The notes beneath the pieces were generated by a model. That model was given only the letters and a program-made list of their open reading frames with translations, had not been told where the DNA came from and made no database searches. Of a stretch of DNA of 64,000 nt, positions 55,401 through 63,876 are shown piece after piece. The position numbers were made by a program, and so were the translations under genes. Every line of letters begins with the position of its first letter. Position 1 is the stretch's first letter. Origin of the DNA: Peteryoungia desertarenae (GTDB lineage: Bacteria > Pseudomonadota > Alphaproteobacteria > Rhizobiales > Rhizobiaceae); contig NZ_CP058350.1 of the NCBI RefSeq assembly GCF_005860795.2, positions 470,001 through 534,000 of the forward strand, written 5' to 3'.

Positions 55401-55830
55401 GGTCCTCGTTTGACAAGGCTCTCGGCCTACGGTCGATCAGACAAAGCGTACCAATCCGCACGCCCTCTTCAAATATGAGGGGCGCGCCGGCATAGAACCT
55501 GATTCCGGGCGCGCCGGTGACAAGCGGGTTGTCAGAAAACCGCTCATCAAGCCGCGCATCCTCAACGACCAGAACCTCATCCCGGCAAATTGCATGGGCA
55601 CAGAACGAAATCTCGCGCGCAGTTCGATCAATGGTCAAACCACATTTTGCCGCAAACCATTGATGGTCTGTTTCAACAAGCGAGACGAGGACAATCGGTA
55701 CTCCAAACAGCCGTTCGGCCGTCCGGCAAACTGCCTGCAGAGCTTGGTTTGATTGCGTCTCTGCGCTGGCAATGCTCTCAAGGGCATGCAGGCGTTTTGT
55801 TTCGTTCGGCCCGATCGGATAGTGTTTCAT
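52429..55830 (-). CDS. GAF-PAS-GGDEF-EAL cyclic-di-GMP signalling protein
   Basis: 1133 aa, no transmembrane segment. Domains in order: GAF (~20-165), four PAS domains (~195-315, 320-445, 445-570, 575-700), GGDEF (~705-865, with intact RLGGDEFALLLPG), and EAL (~880-1125, with FEALARW intact and the later DDFGTGYASLTHL loop). Both the cyclase and phosphodiesterase signatures look catalytic. The second PAS lacks the NCRFLQ cysteine, so it is not a LOV domain. Probably a cytoplasmic sensor controlling motility or surface behaviour; ligand unknown. Confidence 0.9.
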   Translation of the reverse strand: MKHYPIGPNETKRLHALESIASAETQSNQALQAVCRTAERLFGVPIVLVSLVETDHQWFAAKCGLTIDRTAREISFCAHAICRDEVLVVEDARLDERFSDNPLVTGAPGIRFYAGAPLIFEEGVRIGTLCLIDRRPRALSNEDRERLIDLAAVVTSILQLNRSRADALTDNAEQKARQEALAVTNKSLTESKGRLSHWTRLSSDWIWETDADHRFTFVEGDSVAHRLDFAAWIGGRRWEILGDTTEDQLVWKRYRAMVEGQQPIREFCFSTKRTDGETIVVEINADPVFNDQQDFIGYRGISRDVTNREELLKRLKRAELIANETQHAIIITDEFARVTWTNPAFTTMTGYGLNEVKGRTPGSVLQCAETCQETVKAIRTALRRGEGIRTTILNQAKNGERYWLDIEIRPVRDADGRLEGFIALENDVTAWINETNRKSAVFENATAGIVIHNASGATVDCNQEALRILGVTADQLLGRTVTDPAWHLVNEHGEPLSFHEAPAVRALTGDTPVRNQIVGVRHADGRCRWLRANAQVFLVDANERQVLVSFTDVTEEEDARREIEKGRELLSSIIETIPDAVAAYDADDRLLLCNSAYKQFYSTSAPAIETGTPFSDILRYGLARGQYKDAGRSESERERWLADRLRRHRDPKPETMLQHLDDGRWLQVRERLSPSGIIVGVRTDITAIKRAEERIRIASESDHLTGLANRNAFLQRFKRTLEGGRHNDRKGVVALIDLDHFKDLNDTSGHDVGDAFLQQISERLQGAVRPNDTVARLGGDEFALLLPGITDRSQAKTVIARLIANVTRPLSVGGKQIDPQMSVGVAMYPEDGKDVTTLLKNADIAMYERKKSGRNGITIFDQQQKQQLSRRNYVAECLREVLRTDGLDVAFQAQVDLQTGRHLGFEALARWSHQQETISPAEFIPISDEFGLSADIDLQVLKKSLKRIRLLKDAGLDPGRVAVNLGTLTLRDTALPERVKDLLDKHGLNASDIEIEVTESVMIGRGHEKVKGNLLSLQRLGVSVALDDFGTGYASLTHLKDFCVDKIKIDRAFVSEIASDRSDEMIVKTIISLARSLNIRVVGEGIETEVQAKMLAGYGCHAGQGFRFHRPDVCLESIGRYLKGSVSPPTGGA

Positions 55831-56158
55831 GGCGAATGGCTTCTGACCTGATCTGCGTGTTGGCTGCCAGCGGCGCCATCAGGATATGGGATGATGGTTA
55901 CGGACTTTCATTAGAGATTGATAGAAGCGGCAAGCGCATTGCCTGCAGAAGCACTTTTATCGGCCTAACCAGATATCGGCGGCCATAGGCTTGGATGACA
56001 AGCGCTCAAACCTATCAATTCGGAGGGTTTTCGAGATTTCGTATGCAACAAAAACAACAACTTATCATGCAGGATGCGTGTTCGATCGGGGGCCATCGAA
56101 AGACCCGGATCTTCATCCCACGGGCAGAACTCATACCACGGTTTGCGGAGAACATGCG
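55831..56158. other. Intergenic stretch upstream of the GGDEF-EAL gene
   Basis: 328 bp. One short frame (55965-56162, minus) starts with TTG and overlaps the preceding gene's stop, but it has no domain or ribosome-binding site. No other signal was seen. Confidence 0.45.
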
Positions 56159-56470
56159 TCAAATCAGATTAAGGACGACATCACTTGTTTGACGAAGAAC
56201 CGATTCGATTACCTGGGTGATGTGGACGGTGGAGCTCCCGGCCACAGTTGTTTCACCCTTGTATTGCAGCGCGATCGCCTCGGTCATTCCACCGAGCTCG
56301 CCTTCCATGCGAGCGAGCGTGGCTTTCGGATCGTCGCTTGCCCGGCATTGCTCCGTCAGAAGGTAGGCACAAACCATGGTCAAGGCCGTGACCTTCTGCC
56401 CTAGAGCTTCGTTTTTGATGATCATTTGCTCGAGAAGGTGAGACAATTGCACACGGGATGTCTCGTCCAT
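56159..56470 (-). CDS. Hypothetical protein, 103 aa, alpha-helical
   Basis: Begins MDETSRVQLSHLLEQMIIKN, preceded by an AGGAAGG ribosome-binding site. Mostly helical and amphipathic, with no membrane segment, signal peptide or recognised domain. It lies between a chemoreceptor and a cyclic-di-GMP protein on the same strand. It looks like a genuine gene because of the ribosome-binding site and residue composition. Function unknown. Confidence 0.6.
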   Translation of the reverse strand: MDETSRVQLSHLLEQMIIKNEALGQKVTALTMVCAYLLTEQCRASDDPKATLARMEGELGGMTEAIALQYKGETTVAGSSTVHITQVIESVLRQTSDVVLNLI

Positions 56471-56589
56471 AGCTGCACCTTCCTGAATTCGATGTTCTTC
56501 ATAAATCTAGCAGGGCGACAGCTAAGGCGCCATGCTATTCGGTTCTCCAGGTCCTTAAGTACCGGGGATCAAAGGATCATTTCATGACA

Positions 56590-58455
56590 TTATGCCACTT
56601 TGGGAACGACCGCGTCCCGGGTCTGTTCATGATCATGTGCGACGTCACCTCGATCACGGACCTTGCTCCTCCTGTTAAGGGTGAAGCGACTGACCAGCTC
56701 GGTCAAATGCGTCGAGCCTCCAGATAAGGTATGGCTGATAGCGGACGTCTCTTCGACCATCGCAGCATTCTGCTGCGTCATCTGGTCGAGATCATTGACT
56801 GCAGAACTGATCTGTTTCAGTCCAACAGCCTGTTCCATCGCTGCAGTTGATATGGCTTCAACATTGCGGTTTATCGTCTGGACATAATCTTGAATCCGGT
56901 TCAGGGCAGTTCCGGTTTCGGCAACCAGTCTGACGCCAGCATCAACCTCCGTACCCGAATTGGCAACCAGGACCTTTATCTCCTTCGCAGCCGTCGCTGA
57001 GCGTTGGGCAAGTTCGCGAACCTCCTGGGCAACGACTGCAAAGCCCTTTCCTGCTTCCCCAGCCCGCGCGGCCTCCACGCCAGCATTCAAAGCCAGGAGA
57101 TTGGTCTGGAACGCGATCTCGTCAATCACGCCGATGATCTGGCCAATCTCGTTGGATGACTGCTCAATTCGTTTCATCGCGTCGATGGCATCATTCACGA
57201 CCTTGCTCGATTCTTCCGTGCAGACCTTCGCTTCTCCGACAAGCCGCTTTGTGTCCATGCTCCGTTCAGACGACTGCTTGACGGTGACGGCAACCTGCTC
57301 CAGGGCAGCAGAGGTTTCCTCCAGTGCAGCTGCCTGTTGCTCGGTGCGCCGCGCCAGGTTTTCAGAAGCCGAACGCATTTCCAGTCCATTCTCATGAATT
57401 GTTTTGGTTGCTTCCAGCACATCTACAAGGGTTGCCTGGAAGGCGGCCAATGCAGTGTTGAAATCCCGTCGCAACGGTTCGAATTCACCACTGAACGGTT
57501 CGTCAATCGTGTACCGAATGTTGCACTCGGCGAGCCGGGCGAGCCCGGCGCCCAGAGTGTCGACAACCTGGGCAAGAGCTGCTGCTTGCTCAGCAGTAAG
57601 CTTCTCGCGCTGGAGCCGCTCCGCTTCGCTGCGCGTACGAGCCTCCTCGACATCCAGACGCATGCGCTTTCGCTCCAGAGCGGCCTGACGGAACACTTCC
57701 ACGGAATGCGCCATGGTGCCGATTTCGTCGCTTCGCGAGGAGAACGGGACTTCCTTGCTGAGATCCCCTGCCGCAAGCACTGACATGTAGTTGGTGATGC
57801 GTGACAGAGGCACAATCGCACGGCGACGGAAGAACCATATCCCCGTGATGAAGAGTGCAACCGACAGTGCACTCCCGACTCCCGCAGCCAGTCCGAGGGA
57901 GCTGGATGTATTCTGGGCCATGTCTTCTTGAGCGACAAGATGTTGGCCGGCCATATCGACAAGTTCGCGGACAGCGACGTCATGAGCCCAGAAGCGGTCA
58001 GCCAGTATGGTGGTGACTTGACGCATTTCTTCGGCATCCCCGGTGGCCACAGCCGGCAGGAATTTTGCCCGGAAATCGCTCCAGAAGGCGTCACCCTTGA
58101 CGAGAACATCAGCAAGCAGCTTGTCTTGCAGAAACTGCGGCAGCGCTGACTCTTTCCAATACTGTCTGCGAACCTCATATTCGGATGCCAGCGCATCGAT
58201 GTTCGCCAAGTTCGTACCAGCCCGTTGGGGATGCAATGCTGTTTCATTCGCCAGCATATACGCTTCGACCACATAGAGAGGCGGTGGCAGAATGTCGGCA
58301 ATCAGATCCTTGCCATCGATAATCGTGCTGTAGATCGGCCCTTTAATCTTCAGCCGTTCCAAGGTGTAGCTCTGTAGCCCAATTGATGCTGCTAAGCCGG
58401 AAACAACCACGACCGCAAAAAGGATCAGCAGTCGGGCAATCGATAAGCGCCCCAT
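56590..58455 (-). CDS. Methyl-accepting chemotaxis protein
   Basis: 621 aa from ATG 58455 (GAGGG 5 nt upstream; an in-frame ATG at 58467 is the alternative). Two transmembrane segments (~8-27 and ~192-212) flank a ~165-residue periplasmic helical sensor domain. A HAMP domain ([20 protein letters not shown]) follows. The signalling domain has the conserved hairpin tip [40 protein letters not shown]. No C-terminal CheR pentapeptide is evident. Ligand unknown. Confidence 0.9.
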   Translation of the reverse strand: MGRLSIARLLILFAVVVVSGLAASIGLQSYTLERLKIKGPIYSTIIDGKDLIADILPPPLYVVEAYMLANETALHPQRAGTNLANIDALASEYEVRRQYWKESALPQFLQDKLLADVLVKGDAFWSDFRAKFLPAVATGDAEEMRQVTTILADRFWAHDVAVRELVDMAGQHLVAQEDMAQNTSSSLGLAAGVGSALSVALFITGIWFFRRRAIVPLSRITNYMSVLAAGDLSKEVPFSSRSDEIGTMAHSVEVFRQAALERKRMRLDVEEARTRSEAERLQREKLTAEQAAALAQVVDTLGAGLARLAECNIRYTIDEPFSGEFEPLRRDFNTALAAFQATLVDVLEATKTIHENGLEMRSASENLARRTEQQAAALEETSAALEQVAVTVKQSSERSMDTKRLVGEAKVCTEESSKVVNDAIDAMKRIEQSSNEIGQIIGVIDEIAFQTNLLALNAGVEAARAGEAGKGFAVVAQEVRELAQRSATAAKEIKVLVANSGTEVDAGVRLVAETGTALNRIQDYVQTINRNVEAISTAAMEQAVGLKQISSAVNDLDQMTQQNAAMVEETSAISHTLSGGSTHLTELVSRFTLNRRSKVRDRGDVAHDHEQTRDAVVPKVA

Positions 58456-58872
58456 AACGTCCCTCATGTTCTTGCAGGTCAAGCACGGCTGGCCTGCGTA
58501 TTGCTCTTTGGAACATGATCGGCCAGCGTGCTTAAGAAAGCAGGTGTGAACGGGCGTTGGTTTTACACAACGACTTGTCCGCGAAGACCGGAATCCGGTC
58601 ATTCAGCAGGTCGGCATTGGCAGAGAAGTCATACAACTGAAGTGAAAGTGAGCGTTTGCCCTCAATTTAAGCAAATGCAAATTTTTCATGCGCCACTCTC
58701 AGGACATTCATGGACAGGTGCGTCTGGTTTGCTTTGGCGACCATCAATGTAAAGGCGCGAGACTTGGGGTATCGTTTTCCGGACCAGATCAGCGACGATG
58801 CTGTGTTGAGATGTTTCCGTCGTCTGCCAGGCCTGTGAAGGGTGAAGGACATGATCCGTCCATAGGTCATGC
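58456..58872. other. Intergenic stretch upstream of the chemoreceptor gene
   Basis: 417 bp without a supported gene. The left part is the chemoreceptor upstream region. The right part may hold the decayed 3' end of the cytochrome remnant listed next, in a shifted frame. Confidence 0.4.
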
Positions 58873-59250
58873 CTATGCGGCGTCGCGCTTCCAGAGTTCA
58901 AGTTGCTCGAGGAGATAGTCGGCATGCTGCCCTGCCAGATGCGGAGAGTGTGTTGAGCGCTGCACTTTCATGGCAGGGACCGCATCCGGTAAAACCGTCG
59001 AAGTTTCCCAAACCGTCTGGATCCACGTCGCCGGAGCCGCTGCGAGCGCCCGAGATATCAAGATGTTGGTGGTCGGATGATCGCTGAAGCGTCTGCAGGA
59101 TGGCCGTGACGGCCTAAACTGCATCATTGTGCGCCAGGACAGCCCGAGACGGCAGGGGGCTTTCTTGTCGTTCTTGACCGTGTGGGCAGACTTGCATGCA
59201 ATGACCTCGCCATCTGTCTCCACAACCTGGTCGAGATAGCCTCTTGGCAC
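58873..59250 (-). pseudogene. Decayed c-type cytochrome remnant
   Basis: The minus-strand frame ends in SPHLAGQHADYLLEQLELWK, closely resembling the LAGQ-x-ADYL-x-x-QL block of cytochrome c4/c553-type domains. The upstream part has no intact CxxCH: a CKSAH stretch may be a damaged one. The frame stops right after WKRDAA, where a functional domain would continue. No ribosome-binding site is seen. Probably a disabled cytochrome; the exact ends are uncertain. Confidence 0.45.
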
Positions 59251-59458
59251 GATGCGGTTGATCAGGCCGAAGTTTTTGGTCGTCGATGCATCGAGGCCTC
59301 ACCGGCAAGCAGCATGTCCATCGCCTGCGTGGGTGATGCACTTGCACGAGGGGGGCGACCATCGACGTGGAGCAGAAGAAGCAGACGGGTATGCGGCGCA
59401 CCGATCCCGGCTCGCGCTTCGCTTTGCCGGGATGGCGAATGAGGGCTTGTGGGTCTGT

Positions 59459-59800
59459 TCAGGCGACCAGTTTGTCGAGCTTTGCCGCGCAGATGAAGTC
59501 GTTCTTCGTCAAACCGCCCAGCTCGTGCGAGGTGAAGGTGATGCGGCAATAGCCCCAGCCGAAGGCAACGTCCGGATGATGTCCATCCCGGTCGGCGTTA
59601 TAGGCCGCTAGATTGGCCAGATAAACCGCCTTGGCAAAGCCTTTGACCTTGAAAGCGCGCTGAATGGCTCTGGCTTCGTCATCCATGGTCCAGTCGGGGT
59701 GCAATCCGGTTAACAGGGCGCGGGCTTCGTCCGCGGGCAGGGTGCCGCCAATTCCCTGGCAAGGTTCGCAGACGGCTTGGGCAAGATCTGTTGCGCTCAT
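59459..59800 (-). CDS. phhB: Pterin-4a-carbinolamine dehydratase PhhB
   Basis: 113 aa. Regenerates the pterin cofactor used by phenylalanine hydroxylase. Family motifs are HPDWTMDDEARAIQRAF, the histidine pair in DRDGHHPDVAFGWGYCRITFTSHELGGLTKNDF, and a short C-terminus. ATG 59800 lies directly after the phhA stop. Forms the phhA-phhB unit, divergent from an Lrp gene. Confidence 0.92.
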   Translation of the reverse strand: MSATDLAQAVCEPCQGIGGTLPADEARALLTGLHPDWTMDDEARAIQRAFKVKGFAKAVYLANLAAYNADRDGHHPDVAFGWGYCRITFTSHELGGLTKNDFICAAKLDKLVA

Positions 59801-59801
59801 G

Positions 59802-60596
59802 TCAGGCACTCTTCTCTACAGGGTAAAGCGGCGCGAAGAGCCCAAGCGACTGGGCCTTGCGGATATCGGCGGCCAGATCCCGCTCGGCGGCCTTGAACAG
59901 GTCGTCGACGTTTTCCAGCACGTAATAAAGCGGCTGGTGAATGTCGATCCGGTAAGGTGTGCGCAGGATGTCGATCACGTCGAACGGGCGGCGGATGACG
60001 TCAGGACCGCTGACACTGTGGGGAAGCTCCGTTGGCGACGATGCCAAACCGGAGCCGAGCGACTTGTAGATGCCGTCAACCCTGGTCAGACCGAACTCGA
60101 TGGTGAACCAGTAGAGGCGGATCAACCAGGAATAATCCTTGGCCTCCAGCTTTTGACCGGCCTTGCCGATGGCCTCGGAAAAGGCGGCAAAGCGCGGGTC
60201 GGTCAGCAGCGGGGTATGGCCGAAGATCTCGTGGAAGATATCCGGCTCCTTGATGTAGTCGAAATCCTTGCGACTGCGGATAAAGGATGCCGCTGGAAAG
60301 GTGCGGTCCGCAAGCATCGAATAGAAGCGACCGAAGCCGATCAGGGCGGGAACCGGCTCCACCTTCCAGCCTGTATGCCGGTCGAGAACGTCGGACACCT
60401 CTGTGCATTGGGGCACCCGGTCGGCGGGCAGGGCCAGCTTGTCGAAACCTGCCAGATAATCCGGCGCGGCCATCTTGCGGACATTCGGCTCCTGGCGGGC
60501 ATAAAGGTCCCGCCACACACCGTTTTCCTCCTCGGTATAGGCGATCCGCCCGTCCGGGCCAGGGATCTTTGCAGTATAGGCGCTTGTCTTTGCCAT
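59802..60596 (-). CDS. phhA: Phenylalanine 4-monooxygenase PhhA
   Basis: 264 aa, the monomeric bacterial type. Iron ligands are the histidines of DIFHEIFGHTPLL (near residue 123) and a later glutamate in LYWFTIEFGLTR. Converts phenylalanine to tyrosine with tetrahydropterin and O2. Upstream of phhB and divergently transcribed from the Lrp-family regulator, which probably controls it. Confidence 0.94.
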   Translation of the reverse strand: MAKTSAYTAKIPGPDGRIAYTEEENGVWRDLYARQEPNVRKMAAPDYLAGFDKLALPADRVPQCTEVSDVLDRHTGWKVEPVPALIGFGRFYSMLADRTFPAASFIRSRKDFDYIKEPDIFHEIFGHTPLLTDPRFAAFSEAIGKAGQKLEAKDYSWLIRLYWFTIEFGLTRVDGIYKSLGSGLASSPTELPHSVSGPDVIRRPFDVIDILRTPYRIDIHQPLYYVLENVDDLFKAAERDLAADIRKAQSLGLFAPLYPVEKSA

Positions 60597-60722
60597 GGTG
60601 AGTTCCTCCTCAGTGACAAAGATAAACCCGATCTTGCGGTTTTTCCGTTCTCATTTGGTCATTTTTGCTTCAAACTCGAAAAGAAATGAAAGGCTAGACG
60701 GAAAACGGGGAGGATTTTGCCG

Positions 60723-61184
60723 ATGGAGCTCGACAGTCTGGACAAAAAGCTGCTGGCCCTCTTGCAAAAGGACGGCCGGGCGAGCGCCAAGGATCTGGCC
60801 GAACAGGCCGGCATGTCTGTTTCGCCCTGCTGGCGCCGGATCAGACGTCTGGAGGAGGCAGGGGTGATAGAGAAATATGCAGCTGTCCTCAATCCGCGTG
60901 AACTGGGATTTCATGCCATAGCTTATGTGCATGTGTCGCTGATGAACCATGGTCCCGAGACGATCGCAGCTTTCGACCACATGGTGCAGACCGAGGATCG
61001 GATCATTGAGTGCAGTTCGATCGCGGGTGATGCGGATTATGTCATGAAGGTCGTCGTTCGCGATCCGGAGGATCTTGAGGCCTTCATGATGAAAAAGCTG
61101 CTCGGCCCCGGGCTCGTGCGGGCCTCGCGCACCAACTTCGTGCTGCGGACGGTCAAGTCCGGCCCTTCTATGCCACTTGGCTGA
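60723..61184 (+). CDS. Lrp/AsnC-family transcriptional regulator
   Basis: 153 aa from ATG 60723, preceded by GGGGAGG. An N-terminal helix-turn-helix (DGRASAKDLAEQAGMSVSPCWRRIRRLEEAGVIEKYAAVLN) is followed by a RAM/ligand-binding domain (GDADYVMKVVVRDPEDLEAFMMKKLLGPGL). Divergent from phhAB, so probably the amino-acid-responsive regulator of phenylalanine hydroxylation. Confidence 0.92.
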   Translation: MELDSLDKKLLALLQKDGRASAKDLAEQAGMSVSPCWRRIRRLEEAGVIEKYAAVLNPRELGFHAIAYVHVSLMNHGPETIAAFDHMVQTEDRIIECSSIAGDADYVMKVVVRDPEDLEAFMMKKLLGPGLVRASRTNFVLRTVKSGPSMPLG

Positions 61185-61206
61185 GAGCACTTTCTCAGAC
61201 TTTTGG
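61181..61206 (+). terminator. Possible terminator of the Lrp gene
   Basis: A CTGAGA/TCTCAG stem with a 6-nt loop overlaps the stop codon and is followed by ACTTTTGG. The stem is short, so strength is doubtful. Confidence 0.4.
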
Positions 61207-61334
61207 CTCCTTGTGTATCGCTTAAGTTGACGCTTGTGTGATATGATCGGGAAAAGGGCGAGCCTGTTTCTTCCGCTTTGAACCATTCGGAAGCCATTGA
61301 TTTTGCGCCGTGATGGCATTGGCGAACTATTGGG

Positions 61335-61823
61335 TTATGCGGTTTCGGATAAGAAACAGCATAAAGGCCACCAGTAGGCGATTGTCTTGAGGATGAAGCG
61401 CAGTTTGTGAGTTGCGGCCACACGGGTGGCGTTGGCGGCATCGTCATCATGTCCGAGCTGAAAGTTTCTGCCGAAACGACCATCCGTCTTCATGTGACCG
61501 ATGGTCGCCTCGATGGCTGATCGTCGCTTGAGTTCGCGTCGGATGGTGGAGGTGAGCCTTCGCTTCTGTCCGGCAATGCAGACGGTGGCCGCGCCTTCAG
61601 GGTAAGCCGCACGTCGGTCGGATAGGCAATAGCCTTGGGTTGCACTGTCGTGTCCACCGTGATGCGCTCCAGCAAAAAAGGGGTTGACCGTTCCGGTATC
61701 AGGGGCGGCATCGACATCGGCTTTCAACATCTCGCTCAACCCATCCGGACCGATCCGCTTGCGCCAGCGCGTCATCGTGCTGGATCGATTGGAAACTTGG
61801 TCCGAAGGAACTCGCAGCCGCAA
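61335..61823 (-). pseudogene. IS5-family transposase remnant
   Basis: One minus-strand frame contains the DDE C-terminal block RRELKRRSAIEATIGHMKTDGRFGRNFQLG. A different frame (61717-61490) carries the first catalytic-aspartate region ITVDTTVQPKAIAYPTDVRL. The N-terminal part is missing, the reading frame shifts between the blocks, and the middle of the catalytic domain is deleted. No terminal inverted repeats could be assigned. It marks an old insertion near the flank. Confidence 0.75.
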
Positions 61824-61867
61824 ATGGAAAAACAGGTGACCTGGTCGCTGGCAGTTCCGTCCTTAAA

Positions 61868-62791
61868 CTACTTTGGTAGCCACTGCTTGACCACTCTGCT
61901 GAACGCCCGCATGTCAACATCGAATGATGGCAGATTGTCGTAGACCAGGGTTGCATTCAGAGAAGAGAATTGCCGCTGATCGAACTGCCGCCCGCCCAGG
62001 CAGATGACGACATGGGATGGTAGGACTTCTCGAAGTTGGGCAACTTGTGCCCACAGTCGTTTCATCTCAAGGAATGACGATGCAAGACAGACAATATGGG
62101 CGCCAAAACAATCCACCGCCTGCATGATCTCGGCAACAGGCAGCTGAGAGCCAAGGAAAACAGTCTCGTGGCCTGCTTCGTGAGCAGCAATGCAGGCGAG
62201 CATGGCTCCAATATCGTGGAATTCCCCATGCGGTGTCGTCACGATCGTGCGAAGGACCGGTTTTTGATGCGGCACTTGCTCAAGCATGATTGCGCTGAGG
62301 TGAGTTCGAAGCGCTGTTGTGATGAAGTGCTCTTGGAAGACGGACGTCTGACCGTGCCACCAGCGTTTACCCACTTCCTGCATCAATGCTGACGAATACT
62401 CCGTTGCAAATTGGAGACAGCCCAGTTCTGTCAGAGCCCTGCCCAAGACCTCGAAGCAGGCCTGCTTGTCCAGTCTTTCGGCAGCGTCAAACAAAACTGA
62501 CCAGTCAACTGGATCAGGCAATCGCGATTGAACACTGTCGACAATGCCCCGTTGAACCTGAAGCGGCATATCACGGATTTCTTCCGTCGTGTAATGCATG
62601 TCGAGCAGTCTTCGAACCAGATCAATCCGGTAGAGTTCAAAGACGCTGGCGTTCAGTTCTGCCTGTTCAGACGTCACACCCAAAACGTCCAGCCATGTCT
62701 TGAACTCGGGATGACTGAGACCGATCATGTCACCGGCATGCGAGAGCGGGATATGTCCCTTGAGAACCCATTCGCGATCAAGCTGATCCAT
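61868..62791 (-). CDS. CarH-like cobalamin-binding photoreceptor/regulator
   Basis: 307 aa from ATG 62791 (AGAGG 8 nt upstream; the longer TTG frame lacks a ribosome-binding site). The helical domain contains the adenosylcobalamin-capping motif W-x9-E-H (W144...E154-H155). The Rossmann-like B12 domain has the lower-ligand histidine H192 in TPHGEFHDIGAMLACIAAHEAGHETVFLG. The N-terminal ~80 residues (IPLSHAGDMIGLSHPEFKTW) do not look like a standard MerR helix-turn-helix. The full ligand set suggests B12-dependent light sensing. It sits downstream of a LuxR-type gene on the same strand. Confidence 0.82.
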   Translation of the reverse strand: MDQLDREWVLKGHIPLSHAGDMIGLSHPEFKTWLDVLGVTSEQAELNASVFELYRIDLVRRLLDMHYTTEEIRDMPLQVQRGIVDSVQSRLPDPVDWSVLFDAAERLDKQACFEVLGRALTELGCLQFATEYSSALMQEVGKRWWHGQTSVFQEHFITTALRTHLSAIMLEQVPHQKPVLRTIVTTPHGEFHDIGAMLACIAAHEAGHETVFLGSQLPVAEIMQAVDCFGAHIVCLASSFLEMKRLWAQVAQLREVLPSHVVICLGGRQFDQRQFSSLNATLVYDNLPSFDVDMRAFSRVVKQWLPK

Positions 62792-62934
62792 TTCGCGACC
62801 TCTTGCAGCAATCGTCATGTCGAACGGGGTCGGGTAAGCATGATAGATCAGGCTCTCGTCCGCCACCAAAGGTCATGGAAGCCTCATTCTTCCGTCCTGT
62901 CGTGCCAGGTGTCATTGCATCTTTGTTCATGTCG

Positions 62935-63606
62935 TCACGCAACCAGCCCCATGCGAATGGTCTTCGCAACAAAGCTCAATCGATTGGTCGCACCCATTTT
63001 CCGCATTCCGGAGCGAATATACTCATTGACGGTGTGCTCCGAGATCCCAAGGATCAATGCTGCCTCGTAAGATGTCTTGCCCTCGGAAATCCAGCGGGCA
63101 ACTTCGAGTTCCCGCCGGCTCAAAACCATGTATTCGAACTCGGGAGGTGGCACCGTCGCCAGCAGAAGTCTGTCGATCTCGGTCGAGCAACCGGCGGCGT
63201 CTGCTTCAAGGGATGGAACAGCAAGGACAATCGAAAGCGAGGTGCCTGCATCAGGCCTGCCAACATAACTCAGCACCACGTGGCCCTGACTAAGTGCAAG
63301 AGATGGGCCTTCGAACATCACATCTTTCCGAAGCGACAGGCGTCGCCATTGTACATCCAAAACCTGGACATCAAGCGGGCCGAACATCCAGCCATTGACC
63401 TTAGTCCGGTCAAACCATTCGAAAACAAGTTCCGGTTCACCAATCCCGTCGTCCACGCCATGGAGCCGGTGGATCTTCAAGCCGGACGCATGCCAGCGCC
63501 GGGCCACACTGTTCAACTGACGGGACAGAAATGTCAGAGGGTCTGACTGAGGAGAGGGTGAGGGTTCATGATACATTGGGGCATCCCGTTCAGATCGAAG
63601 CGTCAT
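62935..63606 (-). CDS. LuxR-type transcriptional regulator
   Basis: 223 aa. The C-terminal LuxR/GerE helix-turn-helix is clear (LSRRELEVARWISEGKTSYEAALILGISEHTVNEYIRSGMRKMGATNR, ~162-209). The N-terminal ~150 residues are an unrecognised sensory region resembling an autoinducer-binding domain in length. ATG 63606 has GAGG 5 nt upstream; ATG 63576 is an alternative. It lies 143 bp upstream of the CarH-like gene, and a PpsR-type palindrome lies ~270 bp upstream. Confidence 0.85.
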   Translation of the reverse strand: MTLRSERDAPMYHEPSPSPQSDPLTFLSRQLNSVARRWHASGLKIHRLHGVDDGIGEPELVFEWFDRTKVNGWMFGPLDVQVLDVQWRRLSLRKDVMFEGPSLALSQGHVVLSYVGRPDAGTSLSIVLAVPSLEADAAGCSTEIDRLLLATVPPPEFEYMVLSRRELEVARWISEGKTSYEAALILGISEHTVNEYIRSGMRKMGATNRLSFVAKTIRMGLVA

Positions 63607-63690
63607 GCCCTCATCTCCCCCCTAAATTTCGTGGCTTGTCACAGACATTGAAGCTGTCATTCTGGCTGCGTCCAAGACAAACGCGGAGCT

Positions 63691-63763
63691 CTGAGGGGAT
63701 AGGGTTTTTTCTGGTCGTTAGCTTCCAGAAAAAACTGTAGCGGCGGCAAACCTTTCCCCTCAG
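63691..63763. repeat. Nested inverted repeats upstream of the LuxR gene
   Basis: Outer arms CTGAGGGGA (63691-63699) and TCCCCTCAG (63755-63763); inner arms TTTTTTCTGG (63705-63714) and CCAGAAAAAA (63725-63734) around a 10-nt loop. GGTTT (63703-63707) can instead pair with AAACC (63748-63752), so two folds compete. Confidence 0.7.
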
Positions 63764-63876
63764 AATCCCACTTGGGTCACTGCATCGACTATTGCGGGCC
63801 GGGTGAAAAGCACGAAATGGGGTCTTCGTGGCAGGACACTTCGCTATGTCCGCGATGGTCAATGGAGCAGATCTAC

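Noticed and set aside
55965..56162. 65-aa TTG-started frame overlapping the stop of the 103-aa gene
   Set aside because: The TTGA overlap alone is weak evidence; the composition is not protein-like and no ribosome-binding site is present.
61190..61250. Apparent PpsR-like half sites after the Lrp gene
   Set aside because: The spacing is 13, not 12, and the second half is ACG in the wrong register, so it does not meet the consensus.
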